From: Carposina sasakii
Taxonomy: Eukaryota; Arthropoda; Insecta; Lepidoptera; Carposinidae
Assembly (NCBI GenBank): GCA_014607495.2
Contig: CP053161.1
Coordinates: 7,573,115-7,637,114 of the forward strand
Reading direction: 5' to 3'
Length of the DNA: 64,000 nucleotides
Within the stretch, counting starts at the first letter, position 1. Every line of letters starts with the position of its first letter. Both the position numbers and the translations under genes were made by a program. Positions 1-11,177 of the stretch are shown in pieces. The notes under the pieces are model-generated. The model worked only from the letters and a program-made list of their open reading frames with translations, ran no database searches and had not been told where the DNA came from.

Positions 1-256
1 AGAACTATCGAGATATCTTACTAATATGTAAACTCTTTGACGAGTGTTATTAAGACAAGTAAATAAGTAACTGTATATGTATAATTTTAGTTAATACAAA
101 TTTGTCATTAAACAAAAATGAGAAATAAATCGCCCCTTAAATCTTGAATACTTATATGCCCATTATAGGTATACATTATAGGTTATGGCGTGCAGAATCA
201 TAAAAGAGATCCGACAGCCACGTAAAGCAAAGCCGAGTCAGATGTAAATGATAAGA

Positions 257-372
257 GGGGTAAGCACGAACCTCTCGATAGTCCGTAACGCTATCGTCCA
301 ACTGTCAAATCACATAGATTTTGCTAGGGAGTCGCTAGCGTTACGCCGCGTAAAAAGGTTCGTGCTCACCCC
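257..372 (+). mobile_element. 116-bp MITE, copy 1 of family GGGGTAAGCACGAACC
   Basis: The element starts GGGGTAAGCACGAACC and ends in the near-perfect reverse complement (GGTTCGTGCTCACCCC). The similarity of the ends extends inward to about 37 bp, through the CGTAACGCTA / TAGCGTTACG pair. It has no coding capacity. A copy of the same 116-bp length lies at 56440-56555 in the opposite orientation, and a longer relative lies at 2691-2892. No convincing target duplication is visible, so the superfamily is not assigned. Confidence 0.8.
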
Positions 373-1901
373 ACAGTGCTATTGAAGTTGCTTGAGAGAA
401 TGCTCTTTATTCGACTCTTACGACATACAATGCACGGAAGGAGATGCAGCTGATATATTACAGTGAAGCTCGCATCGGTACAGGACTAAAGCTTCGTTAT
501 CTATTTTCTTACAAAATAAAAGGTTGGCTACCAATTAGCGTTTGAAGCAATCATTTAAAATTGATAAATCTATCAGCAAGTTTTCGTATTAAACTTTAAA
601 TCCATTTAACTTCGACTCTATAAACTCTTTTGCTTAATTAAAATAAACATTGTTTCCATAACTTGGAGATTGATTATCTTGAATTCTGTTTTAGAATTTA
701 CCCAAATATAGTTCACAGAGTTGTTTTGTATATATCTTAATTTACGAAAGTTTCGTGAAATATGCATACCGGAATAGATTGTCAAATGACGACTTTTATT
801 ACTGTGAACCAACGAGTTCTTGCTGTGAACGGAGCCGCGGAGATAGCTCACATTAATCATATAACAACGCTTTATTGCTCGAATGGGCGCCACGCCGATA
901 CATGAGCTCTATATACGTAGCTCAATGGGCTGCAAACTCCTTGTACTATATTGTGAACAGTCAAATCTACCGAACGTTTTCATTTATGAAACCAAGAGAA
1001 AAATTGTGCCAAGAATAAAGGTCTCGTGTAGATGGTTGTGCGAGCTTTATACCTATATTTCTAAATACCTATAAATATGTCGTACATAATGTGACTAATG
1101 AATGCTTGTAACTTCATTATCTTATAAGGAACGAAGGTTTCTGATTTGGTATTAGGAGATCCTTGAAACTTGTATCAAGTAAGCTTATGATTTTCTGATT
1201 AACTGTAATCAACGAATAAAAAACAAGTATTAGCTAAAGTCTAATGTTAGATCCGAAATCATTTATATAATTTAGTCAATAATATTTTAGAGAAGTATAG
1301 TACAAGTTGCCAGTTTAAACCAAGCCCAGTTTGTTATATTGGTATAGATGTATGTACATTTTTCAACGTACTCGTATTATGAGTAGTAATAAATCTAGAC
1401 GCTTATAAAACGAGCTTCACCCATCTAATATAAAGCTTCTCTACCGATGTGTAAGAAACCTTTGAAGCATTAATCTCAATATCTAGGTATTACATGTGCT
1501 GTACAACTTTTAGACAAAATTCTACGAAAATTACTTTATTCATACATTATTACTATAATATATCATTTGAATGATACGATATGATGAATGCACTCAGTAG
1601 ATTGGCATATCCCATCCAGAGGAAAACAGAACATAAAGACATTATTATGAAACTCTAAAACCCAACACATTACTAACACAGAATTAACTACCCTCTACTA
1701 AGTATTAAAAAATATAATATTAGTGGTTTACTAATTTCTTTAATCTTGAGGATGCCACGGTTGTTGGCGAAACATATGTAGATTATTTATCTAGTTTTTG
1801 ATTTCGGAATAGTGCAATGTATTGACTTGCATGCTAGGTGCTCGGGTCTAGTTTCTCGTGGCGATTGTAGTTAGTGTAAGTGCCTGTTTTCGCAGTTATG
1901 A
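373..1901. other. No gene recognised
   Basis: AT-rich, stop-dense sequence on both strands. The short open frames (longest about 90 codons) lack splice context, codon bias or a familiar motif, and I see no repeat structure. Confidence 0.6.
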
Positions 1902-1909
1902 GTTATCAG

Positions 1910-2190
1910 CAGAGGTCGGAATTAGGTAGAGTCATTTATGTACTTGCATCGAAATGTTGATATTAATGTGGACCTTCCCAGGATTTCTAATGGACAATCC
2001 CGTGTGGCCAACAATATTACAAATAAATAATAATAAAACCCTCAGAGATAGACAAATAAAACAAAGATAATTAACATAAAATTTCTGCTCTTTAAAATTA
2101 ATACCGGAATTTGAGGCATATCCACTTTATTCTTTCGCTGTATGAAATCAGTGCAAGTACATAAATGACTCTACCTAATTCCGACCTCTG
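1910..2190. mobile_element. Non-autonomous hAT-type element with 8-bp target duplication
   Basis: A 281-bp element has terminal inverted repeats of about 38 bp beginning CAGAGGTCGGAATTAGG and closing with the reverse complement CCTAATTCCGACCTCTG. It is flanked on both sides by the exact 8-mer GTTATCAG (1902-1909 and 2191-2198). An 8-bp duplication together with a CAG-type terminus is diagnostic of the hAT superfamily. No transposase is encoded, so it is a MITE mobilised in trans. The perfect flanking duplication argues for a fairly young insertion. Confidence 0.9.
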
Positions 2191-2690
2191 GTTATCAGAT
2201 CCGAGGGTCAGTGGAGGGTGTAGGGCCCGGTGGTGGGCGCACCTATAGTGAAAGTTATATAGTTACTTAATTATCTATAACAGTATTTAGATTATAAGAG
2301 TAACTAATTACAAGGCATTGCGTATTTAGTGTTAGATTAACTAAATGCTAAGATGTAGTACATGCCTATGCCGATTACCTGCGGCTATAAGTACCTGTAA
2401 AAGATTATTCCAATTTTACCTTCCTCCCTTATTACTTTATAACGCTGCCAAATTGTAAAAGTAAACGCGGAGGTTTTTCAGAAATTCACGACGACGCCAT
2501 ATGTACACGAGGGGCCTTTCCGACTTTCGAGATCAAGTAATTGAAACACGCTTTCCCTCGGTCTTAGAGCCGCCACATACAGTCGGAATTTCGTTTCATT
2601 TCGGAATATAAACAAATCTGTCGAACTACCCTTGTGCTGATTAAAAAGATGAAGAGTTCGTTTGTTTGGAACAACTGGAGCTCAACTCGG

Positions 2691-2892
2691 TTGGATAAGC
2701 ACGAACTTTTTTACTCGCAAGAAAATTTTCAATGACACTTTAGTGCCTTTATTCGCTCGTATATATATAGACATGCACGTTAACTTTCCTACATACCGGG
2801 TAGGCACATACATTTGGCCGGCGCCGGTAATTCTGAAACCGAACTGAGAGAAAAGGCACTTACCGACGGTCAATAGGTTCGTGCTTGCCCAA
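2691..2892. mobile_element. Longer relative of the GGGGTAAGCACGAACC MITE
   Basis: The ends TTGGATAAGCACGAAC and GTTCGTGCTTGCCCAA are inverted repeats of each other and share the TAAGCACGAAC core with the elements at 257-372 and 56440-56555. The 202-bp body differs from those copies. It could be a sister subfamily or a decayed longer parent. No coding potential is seen. Confidence 0.6.
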
Positions 2893-5845
2893 CTGATCCG
2901 ATCGAATTGAGAAAAGCTATATTCCTTAAAGCTGAAAAATTCCTTCATCTCCGAAAATTCCCGTTACGTTTTTTTCATGTAGTCCACGCAGATGGAGTCC
3001 GAAATTAGTGCAGAATATACATCTACTGTTTCTAAATACCACATAAGCGATCAGAATCCTATTTACGGAATCCGAATCCGAATTCAGAATCGGAAATCTG
3101 ACTGTACGTGGCGGCTCTTAAATGGATCTCCCCCGCCCCATTCCGATCGAGGACGTAGTTCAATTGACTCATATTTGAAGATTACAAAATAAATTTCTTA
3201 TAACTCGTTATATAGGTAGGTACTTAAATACTATAGAGATGCACTTTTTACTTATTTTACTGTGTTATTGAAAAATTATAATAAGCAATGTAATAAAATG
3301 TTTTAATATAATTATAATTTCAGTTATAATTATTTTCAATTTATTATTTACCAAGTATTACGTAACTTAGAATAGACTGCGTCAAAATAACTATAAAATT
3401 AGTAACAATAGGATTTTGCTGAACAATAAAATTTAAAATACCTAAAAATATCTTTATTGTTATTTCAATGACAGTACGTAGGTATGCCCCATAAATAACC
3501 TTAAGTAATTACATAATTATGGTGTATGATTTGTTTTTTATTGTATTATAGAGTAACGATTTTATAATAGGTACCCAAATTATTTTACGACTTACAAATG
3601 TCGTTATAAGAAACTACTAGAAAATTATTTCTTTTCACAACTATGGTTAAACAAAGTTCATTAGATAGGTTGCAGGCTGTTTCTTTATCGATCGTCTTAG
3701 TTTGCATTAAATTATGTAAGCCCGACAATGGCCGGGGGATATATTTAGCCCCTGGAAGCCAATAAAAAGGTTGGGTTGAAAACAGAAAGGTCAGAAATAT
3801 TTTAAGACTATCTACTGCTTATATCGCTGTTCACACCATAAGTCAATTTAGCTGATTAACCTTCACACAAACATAGGGTTTCAGAACCATATTAATTGCA
3901 AAATCCTTTTCCACAATTGGATTCACATTTAAATCTAATGCGATATAAACAAATATTTCAAATTTATCTATAGACCTTTATTGTAATTAAAGTGGTTTAT
4001 AACAATTATTTTAAAAAATCCAATTACCAAAGGTTTGGTTAGATTACACTATTATAATTTTATTCTAAAATTTCCGCTGGTATATTGAATGTAAAATGCG
4101 GTGTAATGGAAAGTAAACTCTAAAGTTATCTAGAACGAAACTTGTTGGGTCCTATTGTTATATGAATACCAAAGTTTCTCATTCACCAGAAGGCCTACTA
4201 AAGGTAGTTCGTACACCCATTTATGCGTATATATACAGTTCGTTTAGTTGCTTTAACGGATACCTAATTTCATTAATGGACAACGTAACCCACGCTCGCC
4301 TGTTGGTCCCTCGATAATAACGATCCGGTATAGGTACTTTCGCGAATATTACCTACACTATAAAATTTGAGACTCGTTTTATTAACAAACTTCGTCATTA
4401 TTCAACGGTGGATGGTTGTGCTGCGAGTATTAATATTCATGTGTGGAGTAAAGTACTTAAGCTGACAGTGCATTCGGTCTGTTTAAAGTACGATGCCAAG
4501 AGTTGAAGATGCCAAACAATAGGCAATATGGCTGCGACTGCGACGTTGTATGTTCCGCCTATTGCCCGCGTGGAGAAGTACTCGCGGCTCGGGGCCCGGA
4601 AGTCGTTGGCTGCCATGTGTGGTGATTCCCTCACTACCATCGACAGCCGCACAAGCAAAGGCTTAATGTTTCCTGCCAATTTTATTCCAGGCAACTTAAA
4701 TGTTGGAAATTTACTTTACGTTTTATAATTTTAGAACAAAACATTCGGCAGTATAAATACTTCAGGTATCTGTTGTTTGATCAATGAAAAGTGAATAAAA
4801 TATATAAAAGTAAAAGAAACACTTATAATAATTGTAAATAGGTACTGTATAAAAATTATCTCCATTTATCTGTATTCTAGCATTTTGGTGCGAAAATCCT
4901 TAAGGAAAACCGGCAATAAATTACTACTACCGACGTATAGCAATAAATGACTCGCAAACACACGGATATATAAAATACGGGAAATATGTTTTGTCGGTGT
5001 TGCTTTACGACTGAGATTATATTCAAAACATATATAATAAAAGAGGTTATTCCACTTTATATGTTTTGAAGCAAAGAGCAATAAGGAAAATGTTAATACG
5101 ATTAATCCTAACGGTAACCTCAATTGGCAGTTAGGTAAAAATGTTATATTTGTAGAACTCGTAAAACATCGCTGAAATCCACTTCCAGTCCGATATCAAA
5201 GATAGTCGGTTTAATTTTTTTTAACCGTACAAAATAGCCAGCGCCCGGTTCAGTAAATATCGGTCGTTTAGGTTCTATGCAGGGAGATGGGAGACCGAGA
5301 CAAATGGTATTTTTAGTGAAATGAGCAAAACAAACGAACTTCGTTCCGGCGCAGGTGTTTGTACCAAGTTTTGTTCTCTTAACAAATGAATAGCACTGAT
5401 GTTCTACTACTATTGTATTTATGCTAGGCACTGAGTTTACTTATTCGGTGTTATTATAAAACCGTGTTTAAAATGAAATATGACTTTTGACAGCGAAATG
5501 CAAATGGAATATCTCGAAATTAGAAAAATAGATAGATTAGCTGAAACTATTCTCTGTAAAGAAGATTGTCTTTAGAGTGAGACAAGGTTACTTCTGAAAT
5601 CCTTTTAATTTAAAGATTTTTATATAAACGAACCGCATTTTGCCCATATACATGAAATACGTACCTGTACCTAGGTATAGGTAACTACCGAAATAGGGAC
5701 AACAATATTTTACACACAAATATATCTCCATCAACGCAAGATAAAATCCTACTACCGTCATAACATCATGCAGAAAAGTGAAAACATGCAGACATCCGCT
5801 TAAAGCCGGATAATTGAAAAGTTGAATCGTGCACACTTTTCCTAG
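2893..5845. other. No gene recognised
   Basis: AT-rich intergenic or intronic sequence. A moderately GC-rich patch at 4520-4690 is open on both strands, but it has no paired splice sites and no recognisable product, so I do not call it. Confidence 0.5.
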
Positions 5846-5924
5846 GTCCCGCTGAAGGCTGTCTGCATGTGGACCGCGATGTATGCGGGTCTCCTGGACC
5901 GCCGCCAGAACACACTCGTTAGCC
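5846..5924 (+). other. Candidate orphan coding exon (79 nt), product unknown
   Basis: A GC-rich block stands out from its AT-rich surroundings. It is preceded by a pyrimidine-rich tract ending TTTTCCTAG and followed by the donor-like GTGAGC. Between these sites one frame is open for 26 codons, phase 0 in and phase 1 out. The peptide includes WTAMYAGLLDRRQN, which I do not recognise. The opposite strand is also open here, so strand is uncertain. It may be an internal exon of a long-intron gene that otherwise lies outside the window, or a chance open frame. Confidence 0.3.
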
Positions 5925-6688
5925 GTGAGCATCCCACGATGTAATAGTTTTGTCGACTCGGACCCAGTTTAATCTACTTGTTTATATTTTGTTGAGAATC
6001 TAGAGCAGCGGACAGTTTATGCGTTTCTTATCTCTTTGGAGCACCTTTGTCTTGTTGGAGGCTTTATGACATTGTTTTGTTTGGTTCTGTATTTTATTTA
6101 GCATGACGCTTGCATTTTTACTTCAATTTATCGAGGAAATGATTGTACATTAAGATTATGTTCTGTTATTTTATAAGAAAAGGTCAAAAGGTGCATTATC
6201 AAAGTATATATCAAAGTATAACAGTAAATGAAGCCACCACCATTTTCTCTATCGAAAACTGAATGATACTTACCGATTTGCTGTAATAGAAGTCAACTCA
6301 TCCATTGTTCATGGCTTCGTAGTCGATTTACGTGCTACGAACGTTGAGCAATGCTACGAAAATCTGTTCTAATACTATGTAAGTTGGTAGATACGGCAAG
6401 TTATTTAAAATCGATACACTTAACCAACTATTATTTGAAAAAATTGAGTTAAAAATCTTTTTAAATTAAACTGGTCACTTTTATAAAACTCAAAGTGAGT
6501 GTGAGTTTTGCATGAAAGAAAGGCGAACCAGTAGAACTGTCCGCGACACACTGGGCGGCCGTCCAGCCTCAACGACATGCTAATGCCTTTGGTCACCAAG
6601 TTTGTGTTACTATATTGTTTTATTTGTTCTTTTGGACGTTTCGTGCTTTCATTATTTTATTCAGACTGGGTAAATGACAAAAATGTAT

Positions 6689-6742
6689 ATTAATTATATT
6701 ATATATTTATATATTATATTATTATTATTATATATATATATA
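6689..6742. repeat. AT-rich microsatellite (TA/TTA)n
   Basis: Simple TA and TTA repeats form the integration site of the neighbouring gypsy-like element. The other flank of that element (after 11177) resumes with TATATATAG, which is consistent with insertion into the TA tract. Confidence 0.85.
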
Positions 6743-7178
6743 TGACGTAGATGGGTCGAGTGGCGTGCCGTTAGGTGTGTCCGACATCTTCCAAAATCCG
6801 AAATAAAGAATGCGGCGTGTAGTAAACAAGCTTAATTAGGAATCACAAACACTTTCACTGTATCTACGCACAAGATTACTAGGATTCTAGCGGATAACGT
6901 AGAAACGTGGTAAGTACAAGACAGAGGCTGATTAGCACCCGTGCTTCGCTCGACAGACGCAACAAAAAGAACAGAATACCCTCCGGCTCAATTCAAACGA
7001 CCCGGTGGTCGTTGTAAATCTACAGTGGCGCCCTCTCAGTACTCTGTCTTGTCTTTACCCAAGTGACAGCTGTCCTCAAGTCAGTGATAGCTGTCGACTT
7101 GACGTTTCTAACTTCAACGATTGAAAATAGATGGCGTTGGAGATCCGACTGTAGGATATGACATCTTGATCTCCGACA
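6743..7178 (-). repeat. 3' LTR of the gypsy-like element
   Basis: About 99% identical to 10741-11177 by eye. It reads TGTCGGAG...CTACGTCA on the minus strand. No clear polypurine tract precedes it on the coding strand (the neighbouring + bases 7179-7200 are not pyrimidine-rich). Confidence 0.9.
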
Positions 7179-7520
7179 CGGCCATTTTGACAACTCACGC
7201 GTCCTCGCGTGGGGTTTCTGGAAAGAAAGAGGATTTTGCAAAGTAACATGTATCACGCTCGGTCTTTCTGACCATTGGGACAGTAAAAACTTAATTTAAA
7301 CGTTACTAAACCTTTATTTCAAACGAACCAATATCATCATAATCAAAATTGAAATCATTTTACTATACCAAATTGTTACAAATTTACTTGCATACTATTA
7401 AACAAAGAAATCGACTATAATCGTCACACACAAGGTAAATAATTCCAAAACAAGGCTACAGTATGCACAATCCATATAGAGTAACGTCAGTCAAGTAAGT
7501 CTAGTTGCCTCAATCTAGCA

Positions 7521-7790
7521 ACTCTTGGAAACTTCCATCCAGCTTCCGTAAACCAGTCTAGTCACTTCCATCCAGTGACTCTTGGAAACTTCCATCCAGC
7601 TTCCGTATACCAGTCTAGTCACTTCCATCCAGTGACTCTTAGAAACTTACATCCAGCTTCCGTATACCAGTCTAGTCACTTCCATCCAGTGACTCTTAGA
7701 AACTTCCATCCAGCTTCCGTATACCAGTCTAGTCACTTCCATCTAGTGACTCTTGAATACCTCTATCCGGTATCCGTAAACCACTCTCAA
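7521..7790. repeat. 57-bp tandem repeat inside the gypsy-like element
   Basis: The motif ACTCTTGGAAACTTCCATCC recurs with starts at 7521, 7578, 7635, 7692 and 7749, an exact 57-bp spacing over about five units. Because 57 is 19 codons, one + strand frame stays open through the array, but it is antisense to the element and composed only of the repeat. It lies between the integrase tail and the 3' LTR, i.e. in the untranslated 3' part of the element. Confidence 0.9.
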
Positions 7791-7805
7791 TCAGTCAACT
7801 CAACA

Positions 7806-8510
7806 TTAATTTGAACATGACGGTCCATCCCCGTCAAGTTCGCACAGATTATCATCACGGTCACATGTCAGCATGTCATTGGTAATGTCATTCGCAGGCA
7901 TTCGCCTAAGTCTGTCATGTGCATACTTATAGGTTCTATTGGAATTAAGGGCTTTAAGAACATAACGATTACCTTCAAGTACCTCCGATACCCTAAAAGG
8001 ACCTCTATACTTCGGATCAATTAATCGAATTTCGAGTTCACCTGTAGTTACACGAGTTTTTGGCAAACCTGTTGTAAAATAACTGGAATATTCACCTAAA
8101 ATAGTTAAAAGATCTGACTTTTTACAAGAGGGTATATCTGTGTCAACATTACTAAAGTCGTTACTGATACTAGAATCGGTTAAAACGTCACAATTTAAAA
8201 CTGTAAAATTATTTTGTTTTGAAATGCTAAAATTATTTGTTGACAAGTTAATAACGAAGCCTTGACTCAATATTTCACGACCTAGCATAATATCACTACG
8301 CATATACACATCGGGTAAAACATGTAATAAAAGTTCTAAACAATAATCATTAATTTCAACATTACACAGTATTTGCTGGGTGCTGAATACACTGGTTTGA
8401 CCAATTCCCGTTAGAGAGACAGTTTTAGTAATTCTTTTACCATTGAAACTTGATGCAACGCTTTCTTTTATTAGTGAACACTCAGCACCCGAATCAAAAT
8501 GAAAATCATA
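7806..8510 (-). pseudogene. Second protease segment joined to the integrase C-terminal tail
   Basis: In one continuous frame on the minus strand the sequence starts with an aspartic-protease active site, FDSGAECSL (D codon near 8495). It continues through IMLGREIL and at about 8012 switches abruptly from the post-protease linker (RLIDP) to YRGPFRVSEV, a GPY/F-like module normally found at the end of integrase, then stops at 7806. The protease here aligns motif by motif with the one near 9690 (GIGQTS, HVLPD, GREIL) but clearly differs in sequence. It therefore comes from another family member and is not a simple local duplication. Reverse transcriptase, RNase H and the integrase core are deleted between the two joined parts. 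Confidence 0.75.
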
Positions 8511-9070
8511 AATCTACCTTGATTATTAAGAGCGCCGGTCGGTGGTAAAGCGGTAAGTGCAACTATCTTTCGTGGATTCAGACGAATTTGACCTCGGCGC
8601 ACCTCGAAGCCTAGGTACTCTACTTTTTCTTTCGGGAATGAGCACTTTTTAGGATTTAACGAAAATCCCTTCCCAGAAAGAACTTCTAATACTACCTTTA
8701 GTCTATCGAAAGCTTCGTCGATGTTACTGGCCACAACTAGCACGTCATCCATGTACACTACAACGTACTTGTTCACGAGATCGCCTAGAGCATGTATGAG
8801 AGCACGTTGAAACACTGCAGGAGCATTTTTCAAACCGAAGGGCATAGTAAGGTACTCATACTGACCTTCAGTTGTCACGAATGCTGTGCGCTCTATGGAC
8901 TCCGACTCGATAGGGATCTGGTGAAATCCCGATGCTAAATCTAAAATTGTAAAAAAATGTCCTCCATGCAACCTAGCAATCTGTTCAGATATGAGTGGTA
9001 AAGGAAAACGGTCAGCAACGGTGTTATCGTTCAACTCCCTATAATCGACACACATTCTATCTGAACCGTC
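8511..9070 (-). pseudogene. Reverse transcriptase, N-terminal half (truncated)
   Basis: The frame reads CVDYRELN, then LDLASGFHQIP, MPFGLKNAP and the catalytic YMDD box (8755-8744), followed by SLNPKKCSF and VEYLGF, which are conserved Ty3/gypsy reverse transcriptase blocks in the right order. After about ALPPTGALNNQG the frame runs out where the sequence joins the second protease segment. Connection to the upstream protease frame is lost at an 8-T run (9071-9078 on +), where a single-base length change shifts the frame. Confidence 0.85.
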
Positions 9071-10370
9071 TTTTTTTTACCAAAAGTATCGGGCTTGCGA
9101 ACGGTGAAGAACTAGGTCTAATTATCTTAGCATTAAGCAGCTCGTTGATCTTGCCCCTCACAATCTGACGTTCATCTGGGGTCAGCCTGTATGGGCGACG
9201 ATTTACCGTCTTGTGCGGGTCTACGAGCCGTATCTGCATAGGTTCAGTGTCAGCAGGAGAAGTAGGTGTACCGGTAATGAAACTAAGCTTGAACCGTTCT
9301 AAAATCTCAATCAACCTAGGTCTATATTCATTACTAACGTCAGTATCTACCAAGTCAAGGTCTATACCATTATTTGCAACTACATCACATGATTCGACTA
9401 TGTTAATTTTCTCGAAACGTACTTTATCTACCGACATATGTACAGTCAAACCGATAGCTAGAATTTCACGTCCGATCATAATGTTGTATCGCAAACAATG
9501 GTCAGGTAAAACATGAAGGAGTATCTCAAAGTTAATATTGTCAATGTCAATTGTCGTTAAAATTTGCATGGTCGAGGCTATAGAAGTTTGTCCTATACCA
9601 GTCATAGAAACATTGTCATAATTTCGCTTACCACTAAATTTCAAAGCAATCGATTCTTTAACTAAGGAACACTCTGAACCTGAGTCGTAAGTAAATGGGA
9701 ATGACTCACCAGAGTGACGCAGAGAACCCGAAGGCGCATTCACAATGCACACGTCTACTCGCTTTTCCTTAGCTGGACCAGTTCCAGTGCCGCCGCCGGT
9801 ACCGTTGTTCCCCTCCTTGATTTTCCTCTTAGGGCAGTCGGATGCATAGTGGCCTTGTTCCCGGCAGTTGAAGCAGGTGATGCGATCGGTTCTCCCTGTA
9901 GGTTGGTTGGTCGAGTTATGGTCCCCGTGAAAGGACCTGTGTTTGGACCGGTCATCTTGCTTCTTCGAATTGGCTTTGTTGCGACATTGAAGAGATTTGT
10001 GGCCTAGTTGTCCACAATTAAAGCACTTGATGGTCACAGCAGATCCATTAGGTCGGTTTCTTTTTAAGTCGGGTCCATCACGATAAATCCTTGATGAATA
10101 ACTTCTCTTCAGGAACGAGACAGCCTTCAGTTCCTTTTGTAAATGGTTACGCATCTTGATGTCAGTCGTTATAGCAATCCTCTGAACACGTGGCTCTTGT
10201 TTTGAAATATGAGCTAAGACAGTGGCTATTGCTACCTGTTCTGTAGTCAGTCCATTCCACCTTGCCATTAAGGATTTTATGAGGGTAGTATGAGGCCAGG
10301 CACTCGTTATCTCTCGGTTTCTTGTCGTGCATACTGATGAGAAAGGAAGCAGCAGTTTCAGGACAGTCAT
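9071..10370 (-). pseudogene. Gag C-terminus with two zinc knuckles, protease and start of reverse transcriptase
   Basis: One open frame carries two CX2CX4HX4C knuckles, CFNCGQLGHKSLQC (about 10025-9984) and CFNCREQGHYASDC (about 9875-9834). It then has a glycine-rich linker, the aspartic protease site YDSGSECSL (near 9686), the flap region with GIGQTS, and the start of reverse transcriptase ending ASPILLVKK. This is the normal gag-protease-pol order. The N-terminal part of gag is in another frame, with the switch at about 10280-10300, so the polyprotein is broken here as well. Confidence 0.8.
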
Positions 10371-10785
10371 ACCTTGCTACGAAAAGCTCCTTAAAATCGG
10401 CCCACGTCATATTAGGAAACGATATTGAAGACAGCCAAGATGATGCTTCGCCCTTGAGTGCGTGGCTTAACGCGATCATCAGAGAAGATCCATGGCGATG
10501 TCGATCTGTGATACACATGTCCGCGGTCGTTATCCAAGCTCGGGCGTCGATGTCTCTTTTCTCTGGGTCGAAATCAGGAAGGCGAATAGAGTCCGAAGAT
10601 GCAGGTAGTTTTATTGCTTGCACCAACGCCAGAAAATTTTGATTTTGTTGCTCGAAGAGAAGACGCCATTTTTCTTCGCTCGAGTCACTATTTGAAGCAC
10701 GTGTTTCATGTGGGTGATCCGGGTTGCATCCCACTTCTGATGACGTAGATGGGTCGAGTGGCGTGCCGTTAGGTGTGTCCGACAT
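10280..10785 (-). pseudogene. Gag N-terminal region, start codon inside the LTR
   Basis: The likely start is the ATG at 10785-10783 (MSDTPNGTPLD...). It is preferred over an in-frame ATG 14 codons upstream because it opens a polar N-terminus. The frame continues through a gag-like capsid stretch (RLPDFDPEKRDIDARAWI) until a frameshift near 10280-10300. The first 15 codons lie within the repeated LTR sequence (10741-10785), so the coding region begins before the LTR ends. Confidence 0.65.
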
Positions 10786-11177
10786 CTTCCAAAATCCGAA
10801 ATAAAGAATGCGGCGTGTAGTAAACAAGCTTAATTAGGAATCACAAACACTTTCACTGTATCTACGCACAAGATTACTATGATTCTAGCGGATAACGTAG
10901 AAACGTGGTAAGTACAAGACAGAGGCTGATTAGCACCCGTGCTTCGCTCGACAGACGCAACAACCAAGCCCAGAATACCCTCCGGCTCAATTCAAACGAC
11001 CCGGTGGTCGTTGTAAATCTACAGTGGCGCCCTCTCAGTACTCTGTCTTGTCTTTACCCAAGTGACAGCTGTCCTCAAGTCAGTGATAGCTGTCGACTTG
11101 ACGTTTCTAACTTCAACGATTGAAAATAGATGGCGTTGGAGATCCGACTGTAGGATATGACATCTTGATCTCCGACA
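10741..11177 (-). repeat. 5' LTR of the gypsy-like element
   Basis: Partner of the repeat at 6743-7178. On the minus strand it starts TGTCGGAG at 11177 and ends CTACGTCA at 10741. The sequence immediately after it (TCAGAAGTGGGATGC...) would be the primer-binding region, but I cannot name the tRNA. Confidence 0.9.

Larger units (their letters stand above)
6743..11177 (-). mobile_element. Ty3/gypsy-like LTR retrotransposon, recent but internally chimeric
   Basis: Two direct repeats of about 437 bp bound the element (5' LTR 10741-11177, 3' LTR 6743-7178). Both run TG...CA and both abut TATATA target sequence. Reading right to left, the inside holds gag with two zinc knuckles, a protease, the front half of reverse transcriptase, then a second and different protease segment, then only the C-terminal GPF/Y-like tail of integrase. 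RNase H and the integrase core are missing. The LTRs differ by one isolated substitution and one small cluster near 6981/10979. The insertion is therefore young although the element is defective, which implies it was mobilised by proteins supplied in trans. The gag order and double CCHC knuckles resemble the mag-like branch, but this assignment is an inference. Confidence 0.85.

Noticed and set aside
4528..4728. Open frames on both strands in a GC-richer patch (MAATATLYVPPIARVEK...)
   Set aside because: No paired splice sites, no recognised motif, and both strands open to similar extent.
7521..7790. CRISPR-like regular repeat spacing
   Set aside because: The units are contiguous with no spacers, in a eukaryotic retrotransposon; it is an ordinary tandem repeat.
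7575..7814. Open frame of 79 codons with repeated HPASVYQSSHFHPV peptide
   Set aside because: It is only the 57-bp tandem repeat read through, antisense to the retrotransposon; no independent gene evidence.
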